Source: Uruburuella suis (GTDB lineage Bacteria > Pseudomonadota > Gammaproteobacteria > Burkholderiales > Neisseriaceae). From it: a DNA stretch of 43,707 nt. The notes under the pieces were generated by a model that was not told where the DNA came from, did not search any database, and saw only the letters and a list, made by a program, of their open reading frames with translations. Below, piece by piece: positions 23,593 to 31,667 of this stretch. The position numbers and the translations under genes were made by a program. Position 1 is the first letter of the stretch. Each line of letters opens with the position of its first letter. The stretch lies in the NCBI RefSeq assembly GCF_004341385.1, contig NZ_SLXE01000023.1:1-43707 (forward strand). Reading direction: 5' to 3'.

Positions 23593-24954
23593 ATGTTGAA
23601 AAAAGTTTTGATTGCCAACCGCGGTGAAATCGCTTTGCGCGTATTGCGCGCCTGCCGCGAAATGGGCATCGCCACCGTTGCCGTGCATTCCGAAGCCGAC
23701 CGCGACAGCCTGCATGTGAAGCTCGCCGATGAATCGGTGTGCATCGGCCCCGCGCCTTCTCCGCAAAGTTATCTGCATATTCCCGCCATCATTTCCGCCG
23801 CCGAAGTAACCGGCGCCGATGCCATTCACCCCGGCTACGGCTTTTTGGCCGAAAACGCCAATTTTGCCGACCAAGTGGAGCAATCGGGCTTTGTGTTTAT
23901 CGGCCCGCGCGCCGACACCATCCGCCTGATGGGCGACAAAGTTTCCGCCAAACACGCCATGATTGCAGCCGGCGTGCCCTGCGTGCCCGGCTCGGAAGGC
24001 GCTCTACCCGATGACGACGCCGAAATCCTGCGCATTGCCGACCAAGTGGGCTTTCCGGTGATTATCAAAGCCTCCGGCGGTGGCGGCGGCCGCGGCATGC
24101 GCGTGGTCGAGAAAAAAGAAGACTTGCTCAAATCGGTGGAAATGACCAAAACCGAAGCCGGTGCCGCCTTCGGCAACCCGATGGTGTATATGGAGCGCTA
24201 TCTGCAAAAGCCGCGCCACGTGGAAATCCAGGTGCTGGCCGATGAGCACGGCAACGCCATTTACCTGGGCGAGCGCGATTGCTCGATGCAGCGCCGCCAC
24301 CAAAAAGTAATCGAAGAAGCGCCCGCGCCCGGCATCACCCAAGCCGAGCGCGAAGCCATCGGCCAAGCCTGCGTGGATGCCTGCAAACGCATCGGCTACC
24401 GCGGCGCCGGCACGTTTGAATTTTTGTATGAAAACGGCGAATTCTTCTTTATCGAAATGAACACCCGCGTGCAAGTCGAACACCCCGTCACCGAGCTCAT
24501 CAGCGGTGTCGACATCGTGCAAGAGCAAATCCGCGTGGCCAGCGGCCTGCCGCTGCAATACGCGCAGGAAGACATCATTCTCGAAGGCCATGCGTTTGAA
24601 TGCCGCATCAACGCCGAAGACCCTTATAATTTCATCCCCAGCCCCGGCCTGATTGAAAGCTGCCACCTGCCCGGCGGCTTCGGCGTGCGTGTCGACAGCC
24701 ACATCTACCAAGGCTACCGTATTCCGCCCAACTACGACAGCCTAATCGGCAAAATCTGCGTGCACGGCAAAACCCGTGAGCAAGCCATGGCAAAAATGCG
24801 CGTGGCCATGGCCGAGCTGGCCATCACCGGTATCAAAACCAACACCGCGCTGCACCGCGACCTTTTTGCCGACCCCGGCTTCCAAGAAGGCGGCGTGAGC
24901 ATCCATTATCTGGAAAAATGGCTGGAAGCACGCAAAGCCAAGCAAAACGGTTAA
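23593..24954 (+). CDS. accC: biotin carboxylase subunit of acetyl-CoA carboxylase (453 aa)
   Basis: ATP- and bicarbonate-dependent carboxylation of biotin on AccB. N-terminal pre-ATP-grasp domain MLKKVLIANRGEIALRVLRACRE, ATP-grasp Gly-rich loop KASGGGGGRGMRVV, the ERDCSMQRRHQKVIEEAPAP block, and active-site residues in FFIEMNTRVQVEHPVTE. The C-terminal RINAEDP domain is complete. Length is typical. The ATG is preceded by GAAAGAAG. Its neighbours are accB (upstream) and prmA (downstream), a conserved order in proteobacteria. Confidence 0.98.
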   Translation: MLKKVLIANRGEIALRVLRACREMGIATVAVHSEADRDSLHVKLADESVCIGPAPSPQSYLHIPAIISAAEVTGADAIHPGYGFLAENANFADQVEQSGFVFIGPRADTIRLMGDKVSAKHAMIAAGVPCVPGSEGALPDDDAEILRIADQVGFPVIIKASGGGGGRGMRVVEKKEDLLKSVEMTKTEAGAAFGNPMVYMERYLQKPRHVEIQVLADEHGNAIYLGERDCSMQRRHQKVIEEAPAPGITQAEREAIGQACVDACKRIGYRGAGTFEFLYENGEFFFIEMNTRVQVEHPVTELISGVDIVQEQIRVASGLPLQYAQEDIILEGHAFECRINAEDPYNFIPSPGLIESCHLPGGFGVRVDSHIYQGYRIPPNYDSLIGKICVHGKTREQAMAKMRVAMAELAITGIKTNTALHRDLFADPGFQEGGVSIHYLEKWLEARKAKQNG

Positions 24955-24968
24955 ACATTTTGCACCGC

Positions 24969-24995
24969 AGGCCGTCTGAAACCTTCAGACGGCCT
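24969..24995 (+). terminator. inverted DUS pair after accC
   Basis: AGGCCGTCTGAA and its complement surround ACC and are followed by TTTT, 15 bases past the accC stop. Confidence 0.65.
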
Positions 24996-25152
24996 TTTGC
25001 AATCCACACATATCCATTAGAATATTCACATCATTTTATTAATCAGGCCGTCTGAATCTTTTTTCACCCCATTCAAAAGGCAAACCGGCCAACGCAGCCG
25101 GATTGTTATTTTTTTCGAATGCGCATCCAACGGCCGCACACAGAAAGCGCCC

Positions 25153-26040
25153 ATGTCTTACCAACAAGCCACCATTGCCGTAACCGAACACATCGCCGAG
25201 CGCCTTTCCGATGCGCTGATGGAGCACGGCGCCCTCTCTGCCGCCATTGAAGACGCCTATGCCGGCACCAACGATGAGCAAGCCATTTTCGGCGAGCCGG
25301 GCATGCCCACCGAGCAGCTGTGGCTGCAAAGCAAAGTGATTGCCCTTTTTGCCGAAGAAGCCGATATCGCCCCCATCATCACCGCCGCCGCCGCACAAAC
25401 CGGCATCGATGTACCCGCCTACAGCGTGGAGCTTTTGCCCGAACAAGATTGGGTGCGCCTCACCCAATCGCAATTCGACCCGATTAAAATTTCCGAGCGC
25501 CTGTGGATCACGCCCTCATGGCACGAAGCACCCGATGCCGGTGCCGTCAATCTGCAGCTCGACCCCGGCTTAGCCTTCGGCACCGGCAGCCACCCCACCA
25601 CCCATCTGTGCCTGCAATGGCTCGACCGCAACCTCAAAGGCGGCGAATCCCTGCTCGATTACGGCTGCGGCTCCGGCATACTCGCCATTGCCGCGCTCAA
25701 GCTCGGCGCCGGCAGCGCCACCGGCGCTGATATCGACCCGCAAGCCATCCGCGCCAGCAACGACAACGCCGCCCAAAACCAAGTGCCCGCCCATTTCCAC
25801 CTACCCGATGCCCTGCCCGAAGGCCGGTTTGATATCGTGGTGGCCAACATTCTCGCCAACCCCTTGCGCATGCTGGGCGAAATGCTCGCCGGGCGCACCC
25901 GCCAAGGCGGCCGCATCGTGCTCTCAGGCATTTTGGAAGAGCAGATAGACGAAATGAGCGAAATCTACGGCCAATGGTTTGACCTCGATCCCGCCCAAAC
26001 CGACAACGGCTGGGCCTGCTTAAGCGGCGTCAAACGCTAA
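25153..26040 (+). CDS. prmA: ribosomal protein L11 methyltransferase (295 aa)
   Basis: SAM-dependent trimethylation of ribosomal protein L11. It has the N-terminal substrate-binding domain (TIAVTEHIAERLSDALMEHGALS) and a Rossmann methyltransferase domain. Motif I is LDYGCGSGILAIAALKLG, the acidic loop GADIDPQAIRASNDNA, and motif IV VVANILANPLRML. The upstream LDPGLAFGTGSHPTT block is diagnostic of PrmA. Length is normal. An accC terminator hairpin lies between accC and this gene, so it may have its own promoter at 24996-25152. Confidence 0.97.
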   Translation: MSYQQATIAVTEHIAERLSDALMEHGALSAAIEDAYAGTNDEQAIFGEPGMPTEQLWLQSKVIALFAEEADIAPIITAAAAQTGIDVPAYSVELLPEQDWVRLTQSQFDPIKISERLWITPSWHEAPDAGAVNLQLDPGLAFGTGSHPTTHLCLQWLDRNLKGGESLLDYGCGSGILAIAALKLGAGSATGADIDPQAIRASNDNAAQNQVPAHFHLPDALPEGRFDIVVANILANPLRMLGEMLAGRTRQGGRIVLSGILEEQIDEMSEIYGQWFDLDPAQTDNGWACLSGVKR

Positions 26041-26082
26041 GTTTTGTGCGTAAAATAGAGCGGGCAAACACGAAAACAGGTC

Positions 26083-26189
26083 TTATACCAATCCAAAAAA
26101 ATAACCTAACTTCGTTGGCTCGCCTTGCCGTACTATCTGTACTGTCTGCAGCTCGCCGCCTTGTTAGCTTATTTTTTGAATTGGTATTA
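26083..26189. mobile_element. Correia-like MITE, copy B (101 bp)
   Basis: The element runs from TACCAATCC (26086) to GAATTGGTA (ending 26186), with TTA on both sides. It is inverted relative to copies A and C and differs from A at only a few positions. It sits in the 3' region between the convergent prmA and hpf. Confidence 0.85.
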
Positions 26190-26220
26190 TCGTGCGCACA
26201 GATATGCCCAGCCCGACAAA

Positions 26221-26252
26221 GAGGCCGTCTGAAACTTCTTTCAGACGGCCTC
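26221..26252. terminator. inverted DUS pair
   Basis: GAGGCCGTCTGAAA and its complement surround CTTC, between prmA and hpf. Confidence 0.55.
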
Positions 26253-26265
26253 TCCATTTAAACCA

Positions 26266-26304
26266 CCCAAACCAAAAGCCCCTCAAAGGGGCTTTTGGTT
26301 TGGG
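26266..26304 (-). terminator. 17-bp-arm hairpin after hpf
   Basis: CCCAAACCAAAAGCCCC (26266-26282) and its exact complement (26288-26304) surround TCAAA. It lies 27 bases past the hpf stop and probably ends the kds-lpt-rpoN-hpf transcript. Confidence 0.7.
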
Positions 26305-26331
26305 TACATTTTGTTTGGGTACAAAGGCCGA

Positions 26332-26655
26332 TCAGGCTTCTTCCACAGGTGCCGGTGCGGCGGTGGCGCGCACATCGTTACGCTTTTCTTTATGTTTCAA
26401 CACGGCGCGGTCGAGCTTGTCCATCAGCACATCCACAGCAGCATACATATCGCTTTCTACGGTTTCCACGTGCAAATCTTTGCCGGCCAAATGCACATCG
26501 GCTTCTGCTTTATTGTTGAGTTTTTCCACCGAAAGGGTAACGGTTACGGAAATCACGTTGTCGGCATGGCGGCTGATGCGCTCTAGCTTGCTGCTGACAT
26601 GTTTTTTAATGGCTTCGGTAACATCAAAATTCAGACCAGTGATTTTCAGGTTCAT
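26332..26655 (-). CDS. hpf: ribosome hibernation-promoting factor, short form (107 aa)
   Basis: Binds the 30S decoding region and promotes 100S or inactive 70S ribosomes in stationary phase. The start at 26655 (MNLKITGLNFDVTEAIKKHV) is chosen because AAGGAG lies 9 bases upstream; the frame is open to 26712 but that part spans a DUS. Single S30AE domain; the C-terminus is a short Ala/Pro tail, not the long-HPF dimerisation domain. It follows rpoN as in E. coli and many proteobacteria. Confidence 0.93.
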   Translation of the reverse strand: MNLKITGLNFDVTEAIKKHVSSKLERISRHADNVISVTVTLSVEKLNNKAEADVHLAGKDLHVETVESDMYAAVDVLMDKLDRAVLKHKEKRNDVRATAAPAPVEEA

Positions 26656-26733
26656 AATAACACTCCTTCGGTTGGGGTTTTCAGGCCGTCTGAAACAGCC
26701 TGCTCGAGACAAATTTTGTGCTCAAATATTATT

Positions 26734-28089
26734 CTAAGGTTTGCGTTGGTGTGCCGGCGGAATATTCAAAGCTTCGCGGTATTTGGCCACCGTGCGCCGG
26801 GCAATGTCGATGCCCTGCTGTTGCAACAATCGGCTTAAAGCTTCATCCGAATAAGGTTTTTGTTTGTTTTCATCGCTGATTAATTGCGCCAGTATGGCCT
26901 TCACCGCGCTCTGGCTCGTGCCCTCGCCGTCTTCCCCGGCATCCACAGCTTGTGTGAAGAAATAGCGTAACGCAAACACGCCGCGCGGGCAAGCCAAATA
27001 TTTGTGGTTCACCGCGCGCGACACCGTGCTTTCCGCCACACCCAGCTCGGCGGCTGCCTCTTTCAACAGCATGGGGGTGAGGCCGATTTCGCCGAAAATG
27101 AAAAAATCTTCTTGCCGCTCAACAATGTATTCAGCCAAGCGCAGCACCGTGCTTTTGCGGTGCTCGAGGCTGTCGATTTTCTGCCGCGCCTCACTTAATT
27201 TGTCTTTCCACACTTGGCCGACATTGCGGCTCTCTTTCAGCAATGCGCAATATTCATGATTGAGCCGCACATGCGGCCAGGCTTTTTCATTGCCGATCAC
27301 CCGCCAGCCGCCGGCATACTCGCGCACCCACACATCAGGCTGCACATAAGCCGTGGGCTCCGCCGTGGCAAAGCCATAAGCAGGATAAGGGTTGAGCGTG
27401 GCAATCAGCGAGAGCGCCGCTTCAATGATATCGGCCTCGAAATCGGGCAGTTTGCGTTTGAGTTTTTGCTGGTTTTGGGTGCGGCTTTTGCCCAATTCTT
27501 CCAAATGCTGCATGATGATTTTGGCGGCGCAGCGGCGCTCGGGCGAAGCGCTCAGGCGCTGCAATTGCAGCAGCAGCGATTCGTTCAACGTGGCTGCGGC
27601 CACGCCGGGCGGGTCGAAGGTTTGCAGTCGGTCGAGCGCCTCCTGCATATCTTCTTCATCCAGCATCCATTCAAGCGGCGTGTGTTCAATGATATCGGCC
27701 AAGCTGTCGGTGAGATAGCCTTGCTCATCGAGTGAATCAATCAAAATGTGCACGCGGGCGGCTTCTTCGCGGCTGAGCGGATGCTCGCACACTTGATTGT
27801 GCAGATAGCTCAAAAAATCTTCTTCAGCAGCGATGGTGGCCCAAATATCTTCTGCATCATCGCCACCCACTTGGCCGGTTTTTGAAATGGCGGCTGAAAT
27901 GCGCTCCGGTTCGGGGCTGCCTTCGGGCGCTTCGCTGCGCTCGAGCAGAGGGTTGTCTTGCAGCCATTCTTCCACTTCATGCTCCAGCTCCAGCCCCGAC
28001 ATTTGCAGCACACGCAGCGATTGCTGCAAGCCCTGGCTGAGCTGCTGGGTTTGCTTGAGCTTGAGTTGAAAGTTCTGGCCGCTCATCAT
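26734..28089 (-). CDS. rpoN: RNA polymerase sigma-54 factor (451 aa, intact)
   Basis: Alternative sigma factor recognising -24/-12 promoters and needing an AAA+ activator. Region I is Gln/Leu-rich (MMSGQNFQLKLKQTQQLSQGLQQSLRVLQMS), followed by an acidic linker, the core-binding domain, the HTH (LKEAAAELGVAESTVSRAVNHKYL) and the RpoN box ARRTVAKYRE at about residues 430-439. It is full-length with no frameshift. The known rpoN-like locus of pathogenic Neisseria is defective, so an intact copy is informative. It starts 6 bases after the lptB stop. No sigma-54 activator gene lies in the window. Confidence 0.96.
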   Translation of the reverse strand: MMSGQNFQLKLKQTQQLSQGLQQSLRVLQMSGLELEHEVEEWLQDNPLLERSEAPEGSPEPERISAAISKTGQVGGDDAEDIWATIAAEEDFLSYLHNQVCEHPLSREEAARVHILIDSLDEQGYLTDSLADIIEHTPLEWMLDEEDMQEALDRLQTFDPPGVAAATLNESLLLQLQRLSASPERRCAAKIIMQHLEELGKSRTQNQQKLKRKLPDFEADIIEAALSLIATLNPYPAYGFATAEPTAYVQPDVWVREYAGGWRVIGNEKAWPHVRLNHEYCALLKESRNVGQVWKDKLSEARQKIDSLEHRKSTVLRLAEYIVERQEDFFIFGEIGLTPMLLKEAAAELGVAESTVSRAVNHKYLACPRGVFALRYFFTQAVDAGEDGEGTSQSAVKAILAQLISDENKQKPYSDEALSRLLQQQGIDIARRTVAKYREALNIPPAHQRKP

Positions 28090-28095
28090 TACCTA

Positions 28096-28830
28096 TCAAT
28101 AATCGAAGTTTTCGCCCAAATACACGGCGCGCACTTGCTCGTTGCCCACCAGCTCTTCGGGCACACCCGAGGCGAGCACGGTGCCCTCGCTGATGATGTA
28201 GGCTCTGTCGCAAATGCGCAGGGTTTCGCGCACATTGTGGTCGGTAATCAACACGCCGATGCCGCGTGTTTTGAGAAATTCAATGATTTTCTGAATATCG
28301 ATAACCGCAATCGGATCGACGCCGGCAAACGGCTCATCAAGCAGGATAAAACGCGGCTGCATGGCCAGCACACGGGCGATTTCCACGCGCCGGCGCTCAC
28401 CGCCGGAAAGCGAAGGCGCCGGGCTGTCGCGCAGGCGCTCGATATTGAGGTCGGCCAAAAGGCGCTCCAGCTCGGCATCGATTTGCTTTTTATCTTTCAA
28501 CCGGATTTCGAGAATAGCGCGAATATTTTGCGCCACCGTCATTTTTCGGAAAATCGATGCTTCCTGCGGCAGATAGCCCAAGCCCAAGCGGGCGCGCTCG
28601 TGAATGGGCAGATGGCGGATTTCGCGATTATCCAGCATCACGCTGCCGCCATCGGCGGCAATCAGGCCGACTATCATGTAAAAGCTGGTGGTTTTGCCCG
28701 CGCCGTTGGGGCCGAGTAGCCCCACCACTTCGCCGCTTTCGATCTCGAGCGAGAAATTTTTCACCACTTGGCGCTTTTTGAAGCTTTTTTGCAGATGTTG
28801 GACATTCAGTCGGCTGTGCGGAGTTGTCAT
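28096..28830 (-). CDS. lptB: LPS export ABC transporter ATP-binding protein (244 aa)
   Basis: Cytoplasmic ATPase that powers LptFG extraction of lipopolysaccharide. Walker A GLLGPNGAGKTTSFYM near residue 37, signature LSGGERRRVEIAR, Walker B FILLDEPFAGVDPIA, and a conserved His in LITDHNVRETL. The start at 28830 (MTTPHSRLNVQHL) matches family N-termini; the frame runs upstream to 28911 through a DUS. lptA is upstream and rpoN downstream. Confidence 0.96.
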   Translation of the reverse strand: MTTPHSRLNVQHLQKSFKKRQVVKNFSLEIESGEVVGLLGPNGAGKTTSFYMIVGLIAADGGSVMLDNREIRHLPIHERARLGLGYLPQEASIFRKMTVAQNIRAILEIRLKDKKQIDAELERLLADLNIERLRDSPAPSLSGGERRRVEIARVLAMQPRFILLDEPFAGVDPIAVIDIQKIIEFLKTRGIGVLITDHNVRETLRICDRAYIISEGTVLASGVPEELVGNEQVRAVYLGENFDY

Positions 28831-28864
28831 GGGCAAGGCTCTGATGATATGGGTATGAGATTTA

Positions 28865-28903
28865 AGGCCGTCTGAAACAGTTGTGTGTGCGTTCAGACGG
28901 CCT
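28865..28903 (-). repeat. inverted DUS pair between lptA and lptB
   Basis: AGGCCGTCTGAA and its complement are 15 bases apart in the gap between two genes of one operon. Read-through must occur if lptB depends on the upstream promoter. Confidence 0.5.
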
Positions 28904-28912
28904 GCTAACAAG

Positions 28913-29419
28913 CTATTTGGTCGGCTGGATCACCACGGTAACCCGTTTGCCGCCTTTGCCGCCGGCCGCTTTGCTGCCGCTGACGGTATACACTTCGGTG
29001 CGGGTGTTGTAAACAATGCTGGCGCCTTCGGCCAAATCACCGCCGCGCTGCACACGGGCATTGCCGGTGAGCTTCACAATGCCGGTGGCCGATGAATATT
29101 CTACTTGGTTTGCTTGGCCGTTTACCGTGCCTTTATTGCCGTCGAGCGTTTGGCCGAAGCGCACCGGGCTGCCGCTGGCGCTCATCACTTGCTGGCCTTT
29201 GCCATCGCGCGACACACGCACGCTGGCGGCGCGGATATTGAGCGAACCTTGTTTGATCACCACATTGCCGCTGAAGGTGGTGACCTGGTTAGCCTGATCG
29301 AGCGAGCCTTGATCGGCCTCGATTTCAATCGGGCGGCTGCGGTCGCTCTCAAGCGCAAAAGCCGGCGCGGCGGCCAACAAAGCAGCCAACAGCGCGGCAT
29401 TAAGGATTTTTGGGGTCAT
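28913..29419 (-). CDS. lptA: lipopolysaccharide transport periplasmic protein LptA (168 aa)
   Basis: Periplasmic bridge protein carrying LPS from LptC to LptD. Signal peptide residues ~1-22 (MTPKILNAALLAALLAAAPAFA). The OstA-type beta-jellyroll is visible in PIEIEADQGSLDQANQVTTFSGNVVIKQGSL, GNKGTVNGQANQVEYSSATGIVKLTGNARV and GASIVYNTRTEVYTV. The C-terminus is Lys/Gly-rich. The start overlaps the lptC end by 20 bases. Length is typical. Confidence 0.93.
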   Translation of the reverse strand: MTPKILNAALLAALLAAAPAFALESDRSRPIEIEADQGSLDQANQVTTFSGNVVIKQGSLNIRAASVRVSRDGKGQQVMSASGSPVRFGQTLDGNKGTVNGQANQVEYSSATGIVKLTGNARVQRGGDLAEGASIVYNTRTEVYTVSGSKAAGGKGGKRVTVVIQPTK

Positions 29420-29981
29420 AAATAATGGCTTTCACTCGGGAGGGCAGGTTTAAAAAACCTTGCTGGTGGTTATATTGCACGCCCTTGGCCGTGCCGTGCG
29501 AATCACCGTATTGATAGGCCACCGGCGCATCGGTTGAGGCAGTTTCGGTTTGCGTGTCCACCAGTAGGCTGGCCGTTTTCAGCACGCCGGCAGGCCGACG
29601 GGCATCAGCTGCTTTGGTGAGCACCACGTTTTTTTCGAAAAACACTTGGCGGGTGTCGGTATTATAGCGGGCTTCTTCGCTTTTGACGTCATAGAGCCGC
29701 TGGCCGGCGCCATAAAGCACAAGCTGCGGTTGGTCAAAATAAACATCATCACTTTTGGGCATCTGCCAAGCGCTCTCGGCGCTGAGGTTTTCTTTCAGAC
29801 GGCCTGTTCCATCAAAGCGCCGCCCGTCGATATCGACCATGGCATATTGCGGCTCGTTGGGATTGAGCGCCACTTCTTCGATATCCAGCTCGCTGATGCG
29901 CCCGAGCCAAGCGCTCAAGCCGCCCAGGCAGATAGCCAATATCAGGGGAAAAAGCCAGCCGCTGCGCCATTTTTTAATCAT
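29400..29981 (-). CDS. lptC: LPS export system protein LptC (193 aa)
   Basis: Inner-membrane anchored periplasmic protein of the Lpt bridge. One N-terminal transmembrane helix (WLFPLILAICLGGLSAWLG, ~8-26), then a jellyroll domain with YAMVDIDGRRFDGTGRLKENLSA and YDVKSEEARYNTDTRQVFFEKNVVL. A DUS is translated inside it (GRLKENL region, near 29797). Its start overlaps the kdsC stop by ATGA and its stop overlaps lptA. Confidence 0.92.
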   Translation of the reverse strand: MIKKWRSGWLFPLILAICLGGLSAWLGRISELDIEEVALNPNEPQYAMVDIDGRRFDGTGRLKENLSAESAWQMPKSDDVYFDQPQLVLYGAGQRLYDVKSEEARYNTDTRQVFFEKNVVLTKAADARRPAGVLKTASLLVDTQTETASTDAPVAYQYGDSHGTAKGVQYNHQQGFLNLPSRVKAIIYDPKNP

Positions 29982-30514
29982 TTGATATACTCATTCAAGG
30001 CTGCATCAAGCGTGCCCTGCGCCTGCATAATCAGGTCGCACAGCTCGCGCACCGCGCCCTTGCCAGCGCTTTTGCGTGTGATATAAGCGGCGTGCCGCAA
30101 GGTAAAATCGTGTGCTTCGGGCACGGCCACAGGCAGGCCGCAGCGCACCATCACCGGTAAATCCACCACATCATCGCCGATAAAGGCGCATTCATGTTCC
30201 GCCACGCCGGCTTTGGCGCGCAAATCGGCATAAGCGGCTTTTTTGTCGTGTATGCCTTTGTAATAATGATTAATGCCCAGCTGCTCCACCCGAATGCCCA
30301 CCGAGGGGGCATCGCGGCCGGTGATAATCGCAGTTTGCACACCGCTTTGCTGCAACATTTTCAAGCCGTGTCCATCGAGCGTGTGAAACGATTTGATTTC
30401 TTCGCCGTTGTCGCGGATATAAATATGGCCGTCGGTGAGCACACCGTCCACGTCCATAATCAAAAGCTTGATGCGCTCGGCGCGCGCTTGCACATCAGGG
30501 GATAAAGTCATCAT
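29978..30514 (-). CDS. kdsC: 3-deoxy-D-manno-octulosonate 8-phosphate phosphatase (178 aa)
   Basis: HAD phosphatase producing Kdo from Kdo-8-phosphate. HAD motif I DVDGVLTDG (Asp21, Asp23), motif II Thr/Ser in AIITGRDA, motif III Lys in YKGIHDKKAA, and motif IV FIGDDVVDLPVM. The start at 30514 (MMTLSPD) has CGGAG just upstream; the longer frame to 30553 runs into a DUS. Length fits the short, capless C0 HAD family, which works as a tetramer. Confidence 0.95.
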   Translation of the reverse strand: MMTLSPDVQARAERIKLLIMDVDGVLTDGHIYIRDNGEEIKSFHTLDGHGLKMLQQSGVQTAIITGRDAPSVGIRVEQLGINHYYKGIHDKKAAYADLRAKAGVAEHECAFIGDDVVDLPVMVRCGLPVAVPEAHDFTLRHAAYITRKSAGKGAVRELCDLIMQAQGTLDAALNEYIK

Positions 30515-30536
30515 GCGTTTTCTCCGGCAAAGGTTT

Positions 30537-30570
30537 TCAGACGGCCTCTGCATTATATAAGGCCGTCTGA
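30537..30570 (-). repeat. outward-facing DUS pair between kdsD and kdsC
   Basis: TCAGACGGCC at 30537-30546 and GGCCGTCTGA at 30561-30570 could form a hairpin with a 14-base loop between two co-directional Kdo genes. Confidence 0.5.
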
Positions 30571-30601
30571 ACAGATTGCCACTAAAAAAGGTTAAGCGCT
30601 T

Positions 30602-31582
30602 TCAGATAATACGCGCTTTAAGTAAATCATGCATATTGAGCGCACCGACCAAGCGGCCGTTTTCATCGGCGGCCAGCAAGCCGCTCACCCGGGATTGCTG
30701 CATCTGCTTCAGCGCTTCGGTGGCCAGCTTATCGGGCGAAATGGTTTGCGGGCCCGGATGCATCACTTCTTCTACCAACAAGCCGGTAAAATCATCGCGG
30801 CCTTGAAACAGGCGGCGCAAATCGCCGTCGGTGAAAATGCCTTTGATGCAGCCTTGTTTGTTTACAATCGCCAACATGCCCAAGCCGGTTTCGCTCATGC
30901 GCACGATGCCGTCTTTCAATAGTGTGCCCTCGACCACGGCAGGCAATTCATCGCCGCTATGCATCAAGTCTTTCACCCGTATCAACAAGCGCTTTCCCAA
31001 GCTGCCGGCCGGATGGCTGAGCGCAAAATCGGCCAAGGTAAACTCACGCGCCTGCAGCAACACCACCGCCAGCGCATCGCCCAGCGCCAGCATGGCTGTG
31101 GTGCTGGAAGTGGGGGCTAAGCCCAAAGGGCAGGCTTCGTGCGACACCGTGCAGGTAATGTGGATATCGGCATAACGCGCCATGGTGGAATGCGGGCGCC
31201 CCGTGATGCACACCAGTTGCACATTTTTGCGCTTTAAGGCCGGCAGAATCGAGGTAACTTCATCGCTCTCGCCCGAATTGGACAAAGCCACCACCACATC
31301 GCCATCCACAATCATGCCCAAATCACCGTGGGCGGCTTCGGCCGGATGCACGAAAAAAGCCGGCGTGCCGGTGGAGGCCATGGTGGCGGCGATTTTGCGG
31401 CCGATGTGGCCGGACTTACCTATCCCCATCACCACCACGCGCCCATGGCAATGCAAAATCGCCTCAACGGCCTGCACAAAAGCCTCATCCAGCCCGCGCG
31501 ACACTTCCTGCAAAGCTTCGGCTTCCGTGCTCAGCACTTGCCGCGCCCATTCTGTATATTGATTTTGCATTGTATTTCCCAT
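30602..31582 (-). CDS. kdsD: D-arabinose 5-phosphate isomerase (326 aa)
   Basis: Converts ribulose 5-phosphate to arabinose 5-phosphate, the first Kdo step. N-terminal SIS domain (VVVMGIGKSGHIGRKIAATMASTGTPAFFVHPAEAAHGDLGM; VVALSNSGESDEV), then two CBS domains (VKDLMHSGDELP and VEEVMHPGPQTIS). SD AGGAAAT fits the ATG at 31582; the ATG at 31570 (MQNQY) is an alternative. It heads the leftward kds-lpt-rpoN-hpf cluster. Confidence 0.96.
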   Translation of the reverse strand: MGNTMQNQYTEWARQVLSTEAEALQEVSRGLDEAFVQAVEAILHCHGRVVVMGIGKSGHIGRKIAATMASTGTPAFFVHPAEAAHGDLGMIVDGDVVVALSNSGESDEVTSILPALKRKNVQLVCITGRPHSTMARYADIHITCTVSHEACPLGLAPTSSTTAMLALGDALAVVLLQAREFTLADFALSHPAGSLGKRLLIRVKDLMHSGDELPAVVEGTLLKDGIVRMSETGLGMLAIVNKQGCIKGIFTDGDLRRLFQGRDDFTGLLVEEVMHPGPQTISPDKLATEALKQMQQSRVSGLLAADENGRLVGALNMHDLLKARII

Positions 31583-31667
31583 GTTATTTCCTGCCGGCTC
31601 TATTCAAACCAGTGATTTCGGGGTAGGATTTCAAATCCCACACCATCATTAATAAAGGGTTTCAGAG

